NCBI GenBank assembly: GCA_024655965.1
Contig: JANLFL010000002.1
Coordinates: 222,203 to 286,202, forward strand
Origin: Caldisericota bacterium
GTDB lineage: Bacteria; Caldisericota; JANLFM01
Length of the DNA: 64,000 nt
Direction of reading: 5' to 3'
Of this stretch, positions 42,831 to 50,862 are shown in pieces. A model generated the notes under the pieces. That model saw nothing but the letters and a program-made list of their open reading frames with translations, had not been told where the DNA came from and ran no database searches. Every line of letters begins with the position of its first letter. The first letter of the stretch is position 1. The translations under genes were made by a program, and so were the position numbers.

Positions 42831-43553
42831 TCAAAGAATCTTGCTCAAAAAATCCTTGGTCCTTGGGTGCTGGGGATTGTTGAAAAGCTGCCTGGGAGGG
42901 CCTTCCTCAATGATGCATCCATCAGCAAGTACGAGAACCCGGCTTGCGGCTTCCCTGATAAAACCCAGCTCGTGGCTCACCACAAGCATCGTCATTCCCT
43001 CTGAAGCAAGGTTTTGCATTACGTCAAGAACCTCCCTGATCATCTCGGGATCAAGGGCGGATGTCGGTTCATCAAAAAAGATCATGTGCGGTTGCATCGC
43101 CAGGGCGCGGGCGATTGCAACCCTCTGCTGTTGCCCCCCGGAAAGCTGGTCGGGATAAGCCCGGGCTTTGTCCTCCAATCCAACCTTTCTCAGGAGCTCC
43201 AGGCCCCTTTGCTCAGCCTCCTTTTCGGAAATTTTCCGCACATGTACGGGGGCAAGTTTTATATTTTCAATGGCCGTCAGGTGGGGGAAAAGGTTATAGC
43301 TCTGGAAGACGAAGCCGATCTCGGAGCGAATTTTATTGAGGTCAACGCGGGGATGAGTGATATCGACACCTTCAATGAGGATCTTTCCCGAGCTCGGTTC
43401 CTCCAAACGATTGATGCATCTTAAAAGGGTGCTCTTCCCGGCACCGGATGGCCCAATTATTGCCACCACTTCTCCTTTAAAAATTTTTACGCTAATTCCT
43501 TTAAGGACGTGCTGGTCCTTGAAATACTTGTGAAGATCAATGGTTTCAATCAT
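42831..43553 (-). CDS. Polar amino-acid ABC transporter ATP-binding protein (GlnQ type)
   Basis: A 240-residue ATPase. Start chosen at ATG 43553, which shares a base with the stop of the upstream permease (TAATG) and gives the normal GlnQ opening MIETIDLHKYF; an earlier in-frame ATG at 43574 is possible. Walker A GPSGAGKST, signature LSGGQQQRVAIARAL, Walker B MIFFDEPTSALDPE, H-loop VSHEL are all intact. It energises the two permeases on either side of it in the operon. Confidence 0.95.
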   Translation of the reverse strand: MIETIDLHKYFKDQHVLKGISVKIFKGEVVAIIGPSGAGKSTLLRCINRLEEPSSGKILIEGVDITHPRVDLNKIRSEIGFVFQSYNLFPHLTAIENIKLAPVHVRKISEKEAEQRGLELLRKVGLEDKARAYPDQLSGGQQQRVAIARALAMQPHMIFFDEPTSALDPEMIREVLDVMQNLASEGMTMLVVSHELGFIREAASRVLVLADGCIIEEGPPRQLFNNPQHPRTKDFLSKIL

Positions 43554-44551
43554 TACCTGGCGGTCTTCACCCATTTCTTACTCCTTTTTTCGAGATAGCT
43601 GGAGATGCGAGTCAAAGGCAAAAGAACAAGCAAGTAAATAAGGGAGACGGTGACCAGCGGGGTTGGGTTTGCCTTCCAGATCATCACCTGAATTCCCTTA
43701 TACAGAAGTTCGGGGAGCCCAATAATCGTTGCTAAGGCTGTATCCTTGAGAAGGGCAACCATCAAGCCGGTGAGAGGCGGGACCACTACCCGGACGGCCT
43801 GGGGAAGGATCACCAAACGCATGGCTTGAAGGGGCTTCAAACCCAAAGCCCGGGCTGCCTCCACCTGACCGCGGTGGATGGACTCAATCCCCGAGCGAAA
43901 CACCTCCGCCACATAGGCAGAGTAGTTCAGAGAGACGGCCAGTATTGCCGCAAGATAAGGGTCCAAAGTAATTCCCAGAAACGGAAGGGCGTAATAAACG
44001 AAAACCAGAAGGACAACTAAAGGGATGGCCCGGAAGAAATCGATGTAAATCACCAGGAAAAACTCCAGGATCGGGTTTTTGAAGGACCTCATTACGGCGA
44101 TTATCAACCCGAAAAAAATGGAAATCGCCATGGAAACCAGGGCAAGCTTTAATGTCATTTCCAGACCCAACAAAAGTTCGGACCAGGCCCCCTGCATCAT
44201 GCTGGGGTTGAGAAATGTCCGGGTAAATAGGTCCCACCTGGCACCGGAATACCTGTAAAAACAGAACCCGAAAACGAAGATCAAACCCAATGCAGCAATT
44301 GCTCGGAGCCAGCGGGGCTTTTCCACATCGGTCAAAACCCCGATTACCCAGAAAAAAACGGACAAAATGAAGGCTCCGACAATAAGCCATCCAGAGAAGT
44401 TTGGGGGCTGTCCCGTGGGAAGGCATAATCCAAGGATCAGGACCACCAAGAGTAGAGGGAGCAAAAATTCGTACCTCTTGTACCAGGGAAGATGGCCGTA
44501 TTTCTCTTTATACCTTTGCCAGAAATTCGATTTTGTCTGAATTGCTTGCAT
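43553..44551 (-). CDS. Polar amino-acid ABC transporter permease (HisM/GlnP type), long form 2
   Basis: A 332-residue permease with the same architecture as the one at 41760: an aromatic basic head (YGHLPWYKRYEFLLP), an N-terminal extension of three to four helices, then the HisMQ domain with EAARALGLKPLQAMRLVILPQAVRVVVPP. The two permeases are paralogues from a duplication inside this lineage. It starts 19 bp after the strong hairpin that separates it from the binding-protein gene. Confidence 0.92.
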   Translation of the reverse strand: MQAIQTKSNFWQRYKEKYGHLPWYKRYEFLLPLLLVVLILGLCLPTGQPPNFSGWLIVGAFILSVFFWVIGVLTDVEKPRWLRAIAALGLIFVFGFCFYRYSGARWDLFTRTFLNPSMMQGAWSELLLGLEMTLKLALVSMAISIFFGLIIAVMRSFKNPILEFFLVIYIDFFRAIPLVVLLVFVYYALPFLGITLDPYLAAILAVSLNYSAYVAEVFRSGIESIHRGQVEAARALGLKPLQAMRLVILPQAVRVVVPPLTGLMVALLKDTALATIIGLPELLYKGIQVMIWKANPTPLVTVSLIYLLVLLPLTRISSYLEKRSKKWVKTAR

Positions 44552-44562
44552 TTTGATTATAT

Positions 44563-44589
44563 GCCGGCCCCGACAAGGTCGGGGCCGGC
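44563..44589. other. Intercistronic GC-rich hairpin after the binding-protein gene
   Basis: A perfect 12-bp stem, GCCGGCCCCGAC with its complement, around a 3-base loop. On the minus strand it lies between the binding-protein stop and the permease start, and it is followed by ATATAATC rather than a T-run. Such hairpins raise the amount of the binding protein over the permeases by shielding the 5' part of the message from decay or by partial termination. Confidence 0.7.
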
Positions 44590-44607
44590 CCTCCTTAACC
44601 TAACAAA

Positions 44608-45447
44608 TTACTGTTCGGGAACGTAAGGGGTGGTGAACACTTTCACCGTGGGGCTGTCCGGATCTGGATCCTTTCCGAACCACTTGCGGTAAATTTGAGC
44701 GAGGGTTCCATCCTGCTTGAGTTCGTTCTGATACTTGTTAAACTCATCCCTCAAAGGATCCCCTTTGCGGAAGAACACTGCCTGCATGAAGGTCTTGTTG
44801 GCTTTTAACCTGACTTCAAGGTCTGGCTTGTCCTTGATGTAGTATTCGACGGTTGGGAGGTCCCCAACTACCCCGTCGATCCTTCCGGCAATCAGGTCCA
44901 GCATGGCGTCCTGAATTCGGTCGTACCCCTTGATCTCGAATGGGCCGTACTGGGGAAGCATTTCCTTTAACCAGGCGTCGTTGGAAGAACCGGATTCCGC
45001 ACCGAAAATTTTCCCCTTCATGTCTTCGAAGGATTTTATGGGGCTGTCTTTCTTCACGCAGAGAGAGGTGTCCGAAGCGTAATAGGGATCAGCGTAGTCA
45101 AATTCCTCGGCCCTCTTTTTGGTGACGAAAATGGAGGAAGCAGCGGCATCCCATTTCCCCGCAAGAAGTCCAGGGAGAATTCCGGAGAACTGGAGGTCGG
45201 TCCATTCGACCTTTGCCCCCATCCTCTTGGCGACTTCTTCCACCATCTCATATTCAAAACCTGTGTTCTTCCCGCCCTCTTTGAAAACCCAAGGAACGTT
45301 TCCGAAATTCCCTGCCACCTTCAAGACCCTCTCCGATGGCGTGGGTGTGGGAGTCTGGCTGGTGGGGGTCGAAGGAGCAGCGCATCCGGTGACCAGAAGC
45401 CCTACCATTAAGATCGTTGCCAGGGCGAATACCAAAATCTTTTTCAT
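44608..45447 (-). CDS. Polar amino-acid ABC transporter substrate-binding lipoprotein
   Basis: A 279-residue family-3 solute-binding protein. ATG 45447 follows AAAGGAGG by 8 bp. Lipobox LLVTGC (Cys23 lipidated), a Thr/Pro linker, then the two-lobed domain: FKEGGKNTGFEYEMVEEVAKRMG, WDAAASSIFVTKKRAEEFDYADPYY and IAGRIDGVVGDLPTVEYYI. The Arg of VTKKRAEEF corresponds to the carboxylate-binding region. It captures an L-amino acid outside the cell. A 75-bp gap precedes it after the racemase gene. Confidence 0.93.
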   Translation of the reverse strand: MKKILVFALATILMVGLLVTGCAAPSTPTSQTPTPTPSERVLKVAGNFGNVPWVFKEGGKNTGFEYEMVEEVAKRMGAKVEWTDLQFSGILPGLLAGKWDAAASSIFVTKKRAEEFDYADPYYASDTSLCVKKDSPIKSFEDMKGKIFGAESGSSNDAWLKEMLPQYGPFEIKGYDRIQDAMLDLIAGRIDGVVGDLPTVEYYIKDKPDLEVRLKANKTFMQAVFFRKGDPLRDEFNKYQNELKQDGTLAQIYRKWFGKDPDPDSPTVKVFTTPYVPEQ

Positions 45448-45522
45448 TTTTTTAACCTCCTTTTTTCTTCCCAAGACTAAAACCCTCTTCGCTAAAAAAT
45501 GTGCTTCCCGGAAATCACCTCC

Positions 45523-46230
45523 TCATTTGAATTCTTTTTCTGGCGGTCTGGCGAAAAGCCCGAGCTTGGAATGTCTCAGACCGATCTCCGCTAAAGCTTC
45601 CGCAAATTTCAGGGTAACGGTGGAGGGGTCAAGAACCGCGACCTTCAGCTCTTTTTCGATCTCCTCTTCGTACCCGGCCATACCTGCGCAACCGAGGACG
45701 ATCACCTCCGCTCCGTCTTCCTCGACAGCGCTTCTTGAAACTTCCATGATCCTCCTTTTTGCCACCTGGGGATTGGAATCAGTCTCCTGAACGGAAAGAT
45801 TGAGGGGTCTCACGGAAGCAAGAAAATTCCCCAACCCAAGCTCGTGGACCTGCTGGACCTTATGGGGAACCCTTTCCCTCCTGTTGGTGATGATCGTGAA
45901 ACGGGAACCGAGCATGCAGGCAATATGGAGAGAGGTCTCCATGATCCCGAAAACAGGAATATCAGAAATCTCCCTGCTGGCTCGAAGCCCCGGGTCGGAG
46001 AAGCAAGCGATGATAATTCCATCAAATCCGTCTTGGTTTGCCTTTTTTACGAGCCCCAGCATGTTAACCGTTGCCCAGGACTCCTCGAAAGCGGATTCAA
46101 TTGTCAAGGGCCCATGCTCCGGGTTTACGACGGACAGCTGGGTATCAGGCCTCTTCCTCTCCTCGAGAACCTTCCTCAGATGCTCGGTCATTGAGGAGGA
46201 AGTGTTCGGGTTTATCACCATTATTTTCAT
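45523..46230 (-). CDS. Asp/Glu/hydantoin racemase family protein
   Basis: A 235-residue protein opening MKIMVINPNTSSSMTEHLRKV, the typical start of hydantoin racemases. The two catalytic cysteines are present: GIIIACFSDPGL (about Cys76) and VIVLGCAGMAGYE (about Cys183). The family racemises 5-substituted hydantoins or aspartate, glutamate and related acids. A hydantoinase lies in the same operon, so hydantoin is the better guess. Its start overlaps the IorB stop by 4 bp. Confidence 0.88.
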   Translation of the reverse strand: MKIMVINPNTSSSMTEHLRKVLEERKRPDTQLSVVNPEHGPLTIESAFEESWATVNMLGLVKKANQDGFDGIIIACFSDPGLRASREISDIPVFGIMETSLHIACMLGSRFTIITNRRERVPHKVQQVHELGLGNFLASVRPLNLSVQETDSNPQVAKRRIMEVSRSAVEEDGAEVIVLGCAGMAGYEEEIEKELKVAVLDPSTVTLKFAEALAEIGLRHSKLGLFARPPEKEFK

Positions 46231-46820
46231 AAGCTTGCTCCAATCTCCCTTCCTGCTTCGAAAGCTTTTAAATTAACCTCCAGGAATTTTGGCGCCACGA
46301 ACTTTTTAACGCTATCTTTCCAGTGCTGGCTGTCGATTGTAAAAAAAGTGGAGAGAACCCCGATGAGCACGATGTTAACAACCTTCGAATTTCCAAGCTC
46401 CAGGGCTTTTGCAAGGGCATCAACCGGAAAGACCTGAGCTACCCCCCTTCTGAGGGTCCCGAGGATCTTCTCCATGGAGGGGTATTCTTCCCTTCCGGTA
46501 TTCACGGAGATGGGAGGAATTTTTTGGGTGTTCAAAATAATTTTCCCCGAATCCTTCATGAAATTCAACCGGCGCAGGCCTTCAAGAGGTTCAAAAGCCA
46601 GCATCAGGTCCACTTCCTTTTGCCCGACCATCGGGGCATGAATCTCATCCCTGCCCCACCTAATGTGAGAAATTACGCTGCCCCCCCGGACAGCCAGTCC
46701 CAGGACATCGGATTTCTTCACGTGGAAACCGGCTTTTAACCCCACCTCTGAAACGATGTCGCTAGCCACTACTGTCCCCTGCCCCCCTACCCCGCAGATC
46801 AGGAAGTTAATGGAATTCAT
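46227..46820 (-). CDS. iorB: Indolepyruvate:ferredoxin oxidoreductase, beta subunit
   Basis: A 197-residue subunit of the 2-oxoacid:acceptor oxidoreductase gamma type: NFLICGVGGQGTVVASDIVSEV, KSDVLGLAVRGGSVISHIRWG and the end region VNIVLIGVLSTFF. It joins IorA to oxidise aryl-pyruvates (or other 2-oxo acids) to acyl-CoA, reducing ferredoxin. Start at ATG 46820, overlapping the IorA stop (ATGA). The open frame extends upstream inside iorA without a ribosome site. Confidence 0.93.
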   Translation of the reverse strand: MNSINFLICGVGGQGTVVASDIVSEVGLKAGFHVKKSDVLGLAVRGGSVISHIRWGRDEIHAPMVGQKEVDLMLAFEPLEGLRRLNFMKDSGKIILNTQKIPPISVNTGREEYPSMEKILGTLRRGVAQVFPVDALAKALELGNSKVVNIVLIGVLSTFFTIDSQHWKDSVKKFVAPKFLEVNLKAFEAGREIGASL

Positions 46821-48622
46821 TCCTTTGCCTCCAACTCTTGGGTCTGGAAAATTGCCCCCGTGGGGCAGACCTGACTGCAAACCCCGCAACCGTTGCAGAG
46901 GACGGGGTCAATCCGTGCTTTCTTCCGCTTGTTTTTGGGATTGACTTCCTCGGATTTAACAACTGCCGAGCAGCCAACCTTGAGGCAAGTTTCGCAGGCA
47001 ACGCACTTATTAAGATCCACTGAGTAAGCCGGCTTTGGTTTTCTGCTGACGAAAATGCACTCGCCTTTGGTAATCATCACTGCGGGCCCGTCATCCCAGG
47101 CAAGGCACTCCTTCAGTGTGTTCTCCACTTCCTTTACGTCAAAGGCATTGACCGATTTCACAAATTTGACCTTCATGGCTTCCACGAGCTGTTGAATGTC
47201 CACCCTTTCCGTTGAGACCCCCATCAGGGTCTTATTCATTCCCGGATGATCCTGATGGCCGGTCATTGCCGTTGTGCTGTTGTCCATGAGGATCACTACC
47301 CCCTTGCTCCTGTTATGGACCATGTTGACAAGGGGAGGCATGCCCGCATGAAAAAAGGTGGAATCACCAATCGTTGCAACTGCCCTTTCCGGGCATCCAG
47401 ATACCGAAACCCCGTGAAGTTGCCCAATGGAGGCTCCCATAGAACCCATGGTGTGCTGGGCATTGAAGGGAGGAAGGGAGCCAAGGTTATAGCAGCCGAT
47501 ATCCCCCATCACCGGGACTTTTAATTTGGAAAGGGCATAAAAAGTGGCCCTGTGAGGACACCCGGGGCAAAAGACCGCAGCCCTGGTGGGGAGATCCCCA
47601 AGATCAATCACCTTCTTTGGGCTGGAAGGCTTCAGTAGGCCTGCTTTTTCCGCGCACTCGCGCATCTTCTCGGGAAGGATTTCATCGTAAGGGGGGAAGA
47701 TTTCTTTTCCCTTGACCTCAATCCCCAGGGCTTTAATCTGGGTCTCGAGGAAGGGATCGAGCTGCTCAATGACGATCAAGGTCTTGCACCTTTTGGCAAA
47801 ATCCCGGATTAACCTTTCAGGAAGAGGGTGAATCATCCCCAGTTTCAAAAAAGAAGCGCTGGGGAAAACCTCCCGCGCATATTCATAGACGATACCGGAA
47901 GAGATAATGCCCATTTGCGTATCCTGAAGGATCACCCTGTTCAAATTCGAGGTCTCGGAAAACTCCTTTAAATCATGGAACCTCCTTACGATCACCTCCC
48001 TCTTCTTCCGGGCAAAAAGGGCGTTGCAGTTGTATTTCTGAATATCTCGAGGAAAATTTTTGGGAAGGGGGATCTCTTTCTCCCTCTCTCCCAAAATCAC
48101 CTCCGACTTTGAGTGAGCAATGCGCATCTCGGAGCGGATCAAAAAAGGAGTATCGAACCTCTCCGAAAGCCGCAGGGCTTCAACAACCATATCCTTGCAC
48201 TCCTGGGAATCAGAAGGCTCAAGCATGGGAATTTTTCCCAGGATCGAATACCATCGGTTGTCTTGCTCGTTTTGAGAGCTGAACATCCCCGTGTCATCGC
48301 AAACTACCACCACCAGCCCCGCCTCAAGGCCAGTATAGGGAAGGTAAAAAAGGGAATCTGAAAGAACATTCATCCCCACAAGCTTGGTGGTGACCATCGA
48401 CCTCACTCCTGAATACGAGGCTCCCGCAGCGACATCCATGGCCACCTTCTCGTTTACTGACCACTCGGCATAAACCGAATCCCTATAATCCCGGGCCACG
48501 GTTTCCAAAATTTCGGAACTGGGAGTTCCCGGATAACCGCAGGCAACCGCCACCCCACCTTCAAATGCTCCTCGGGCAATCGCTTCGTTGCCGGTCAAAA
48601 GCACTTTCATTTTCCGAATCAC
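46817..48622 (-). CDS. iorA: Indolepyruvate:ferredoxin oxidoreductase, alpha subunit
   Basis: A 601-residue subunit: an N-terminal pyrimidine domain (GNEAIARGAFEGGVAVACGYPGTPSSE), a C-terminal thiamine-diphosphate domain (MGDIGCYNLGSLPPFN, ATIGDSTFFHAGMPPLVNMV) and a ferredoxin tail with two [4Fe-4S] motifs (CVACETCLKVGC; CNGCGVCSQVCP). Full-length. It oxidises 2-oxo acids from amino acids to acyl-CoA. The start overlaps the stop of the acyl-CoA synthetase gene by 4 bp, so product and use are encoded together. Confidence 0.96.
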   Translation of the reverse strand: MIRKMKVLLTGNEAIARGAFEGGVAVACGYPGTPSSEILETVARDYRDSVYAEWSVNEKVAMDVAAGASYSGVRSMVTTKLVGMNVLSDSLFYLPYTGLEAGLVVVVCDDTGMFSSQNEQDNRWYSILGKIPMLEPSDSQECKDMVVEALRLSERFDTPFLIRSEMRIAHSKSEVILGEREKEIPLPKNFPRDIQKYNCNALFARKKREVIVRRFHDLKEFSETSNLNRVILQDTQMGIISSGIVYEYAREVFPSASFLKLGMIHPLPERLIRDFAKRCKTLIVIEQLDPFLETQIKALGIEVKGKEIFPPYDEILPEKMRECAEKAGLLKPSSPKKVIDLGDLPTRAAVFCPGCPHRATFYALSKLKVPVMGDIGCYNLGSLPPFNAQHTMGSMGASIGQLHGVSVSGCPERAVATIGDSTFFHAGMPPLVNMVHNRSKGVVILMDNSTTAMTGHQDHPGMNKTLMGVSTERVDIQQLVEAMKVKFVKSVNAFDVKEVENTLKECLAWDDGPAVMITKGECIFVSRKPKPAYSVDLNKCVACETCLKVGCSAVVKSEEVNPKNKRKKARIDPVLCNGCGVCSQVCPTGAIFQTQELEAKE

Positions 48623-50760
48623 CTCAATTCCATGAGAGCATCAACTGCAAAAACACCATTTCCTTCTGGCATGATGAACAGAGGGTTAATATCTAAGGCT
48701 TTAATCCGATCTTTAAAATCCAAAGTAAGCCTCCCAATTCCCACGATCGCCTGGCATAGGGCCTGGAGGTCGCCCTTTCTCTTCCCCCGGAAGCCAGAGA
48801 TCAGATGGAAAAGCTTTGTCTCCTGAACCATGGTCATGGCTTCCTGGAAATCAACTGGAGGAAGGCGGAGGGAGGAATCCTTTAGGAGTTCCACCAGGAT
48901 TCCCCCGGAACCGAAAACAAGAACCGGACCGAAGGAGGGATCTGGAGATATCCCCAGTATTGCCTCGGCAACCTCGCCTTTTAACATCTGGGAAATTAAG
49001 AATTCTTCCTCCTGGGGAAAGGCCCGGGAAATCCTGAGGAAAGCTTCTTCCAGTTCCCGGGGGGTTTGGATATTCAAAATTACCCCTCCGGCCTCCGTTT
49101 TGTGGAGGACCTTTTCTGAGTGAACTTTCAGGACAACCGGGTACCCAATAAAAGAAGCCCTTGATTGGGCTTCTTTTAGATCCTTCACAATGAATTCCTT
49201 GGGGCTTTTTATCCCGTAGAGCTCGAGGATTTCCTTGGCTTCCCTTTCCTTTAGGAAACCTTTTTTCGACTGAAGGATCTCCCTTGCCTTTTTGAATTCA
49301 TTACCCTTTTGGGGAATTTGAAGTTTTTCTCGTTTAAGGAATGCGGAATACCAGATTAACTTTTCAACAGCATTCAGGCTCTCCCTGGTTCCCTGAAGGA
49401 AAGGAATCCCTGAGTCCTCCAGGACTTGCCGGATCTGGGGATCGAAACCACCAGAGACGTTGGAAAAGAAGGCGATCGGCTTGTGGTGAGATTTTTTGAT
49501 TGAGGAAGCAGCCCGGGCAATCGTGAGATACTGCTCGGTTTGCCTGGGAGCCAGATCAGCAGTGGCATCGAGGGATACAATGAGCATGCTGACATCAGCT
49601 TCCGTAGCGAGGATTTCCATCGAGGGCGGGTAGGTCCGCTCAAGGTCTCCCGACCCCCAGGCATCGAGCGGATTGGAAATGGAAGTATAGGGGGGAAGAG
49701 CTTCCTTCAATTTTGTCCGCGATTCCAAGGAAAGATCGCAATAAGAAAAGCTTTTTCCTTCGGAGAGATCCGCTATTAACCCGATTTCCCCTCCAGAAAC
49801 AGTCAGCATGGCGATCTTGTTTGAGGAGGGGAGGTTTTCCCTCAATGAAAGGAGGAGATGACTCGTTTCCAGGAGTTCGTCCAGATCGTTCACCCTGATA
49901 AAGCCCATCTTCTTTAAAGCTGCATCGTAAACCTGGTCAGAACCAGCGAGAGCCCCGGTGTGAGCGGCGGTGGCCCTCTGAGCAAGTTCCGACCTTCCAA
50001 CTTTAACTAAAATTACGGGTTTGCGGGTTTCCCTCGCCTTCCGGGCAAGGGGTTCAAGGGCTTCCGGCCTTCTGAAGCTCTCGATAAAAAGGGCCAGAGT
50101 TTTTGTCTCAGGGTCGTCAAGGAGGAAGTCCATGTATTGCGTAGCATCGAGGACCGCTTCATTCCCCGTGGATATGATCTTGGAAAACCCCAGCCCCCGG
50201 TTTGAATTGGTAAGGGCAAGGCAGACCGAACCGCTCTGGACAATCGCTCCCAGGGACCCCTTTTTCAGGTGCTGATTAAGTGGGGCGCTGAAAGCGGCAA
50301 AACCGTCTGATAGATTTACCAGCCCAACGCAATTTGGGCCGCAGAATTGAATTTCCTTCTCCCGGCAGAAGAGGGAAATCTCCTCCTGAAGTTTTTTCCC
50401 TTCTTCCCCGCTTTCGGAAAACCCGCTTGCGAATGCCCAGGCTGCCCTTACCCCCTTTTGCGCCCCTTCCTTTAAAACCGGAAGGACCTTTTCCGCGGAG
50501 AGGACGATCGCCACCATCTCCACCTCGTCGGGAATTGAGAGCAGATCGGGGAAGCAGGGAAAACCAAGGACTTTCGAGCGGCGAGGATTTACGGGGAAAA
50601 TTTTTCCTTTATAACCAATTGAGAGGAGATTTTCGACGACATTCAAACCGGCTCCGGGGCTTTCGGAGGCACCAACAACCGCAATGCTACTGGGAGACAG
50701 AAGGGATTTTAAGTTTTTTGGGGGAGGAGGGAATGTTATATCATTTTTTGTTTGACTCAT
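48619..50760 (-). CDS. acdA: ADP-forming acyl-CoA synthetase, fused alpha-beta form
   Basis: A 713-residue fused enzyme. Alpha part: a CoA-binding domain (SSIAVVGASESPG) and ligase domains with the phosphohistidine His267 in AHTGALAGSD. Beta part: an ATP-grasp domain (about 505-710: ELYGIKSPKEFIVKD, GYPVVLKVHSEKVLHKTEAGGVIL, GSGGILVELLKD). It converts acyl-CoA, ADP and phosphate to acid, CoA and ATP. It is the first gene of the long operon, with promoter and operator at 50783-50840. An internal hairpin at 49149-49178 is noted separately. Confidence 0.94.
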   Translation of the reverse strand: MSQTKNDITFPPPPKNLKSLLSPSSIAVVGASESPGAGLNVVENLLSIGYKGKIFPVNPRRSKVLGFPCFPDLLSIPDEVEMVAIVLSAEKVLPVLKEGAQKGVRAAWAFASGFSESGEEGKKLQEEISLFCREKEIQFCGPNCVGLVNLSDGFAAFSAPLNQHLKKGSLGAIVQSGSVCLALTNSNRGLGFSKIISTGNEAVLDATQYMDFLLDDPETKTLALFIESFRRPEALEPLARKARETRKPVILVKVGRSELAQRATAAHTGALAGSDQVYDAALKKMGFIRVNDLDELLETSHLLLSLRENLPSSNKIAMLTVSGGEIGLIADLSEGKSFSYCDLSLESRTKLKEALPPYTSISNPLDAWGSGDLERTYPPSMEILATEADVSMLIVSLDATADLAPRQTEQYLTIARAASSIKKSHHKPIAFFSNVSGGFDPQIRQVLEDSGIPFLQGTRESLNAVEKLIWYSAFLKREKLQIPQKGNEFKKAREILQSKKGFLKEREAKEILELYGIKSPKEFIVKDLKEAQSRASFIGYPVVLKVHSEKVLHKTEAGGVILNIQTPRELEEAFLRISRAFPQEEEFLISQMLKGEVAEAILGISPDPSFGPVLVFGSGGILVELLKDSSLRLPPVDFQEAMTMVQETKLFHLISGFRGKRKGDLQALCQAIVGIGRLTLDFKDRIKALDINPLFIMPEGNGVFAVDALMELR
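49149..49178 (-). other. Terminator-like hairpin inside the acyl-CoA synthetase gene
   Basis: A perfect 12-bp stem (TAAAAGAAGCCC and its complement) with a 6-base loop lies within the coding frame near codon 530, at the joint into the ATP-grasp part. On the minus (coding) strand the stem runs into TTTTATT, so it resembles an intrinsic terminator. Confidence 0.45.
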
Positions 50761-50782
50761 ATGAATTTTCCTTATCTCATAT

Positions 50783-50801
50783 TATGAAATGAGGTTTCAT
50801 A
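50783..50801. promoter_or_regulatory. Probable IclR operator (7-5-7 inverted repeat)
   Basis: TATGAAA, five bases, TTTCATA. It sits between the divergent operon and the iclR gene, just downstream of the operon -10 box (so at the transcription start) and over the weak -35 of the iclR promoter. Binding here would repress both directions. Confidence 0.65.
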
Positions 50802-50823
50802 TTTTAATTTCAGGATATATAAT
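50795..50823 (+). promoter_or_regulatory. Possible promoter of iclR
   Basis: A consensus TATAAT (50818-50823) faces iclR, with a poor -35 (TTTCAT, 50795-50800) 17 bp upstream, inside the operator arm. The -10 elements of the two divergent promoters almost touch, so polymerases would compete. Confidence 0.45.
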
Positions 50824-50840
50824 CGGGGAAGATTAGTCAA
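50812..50840 (-). promoter_or_regulatory. Promoter of the 16-gene operon
   Basis: On the minus strand TTGACT (50835-50840), a 17-bp spacer, and TATCCT (50812-50817). Transcription would start near 50805, just before the operator palindrome and about 45 bp ahead of the acyl-CoA synthetase ATG. Confidence 0.6.
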
Positions 50841-50862
50841 GAGGAAAATTGGAGGAAGGGAT

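Noticed and set aside
45119..45790. 223-codon plus-strand frame
   Set aside because: Antisense to the binding-protein and racemase genes; no ribosome site and no family.
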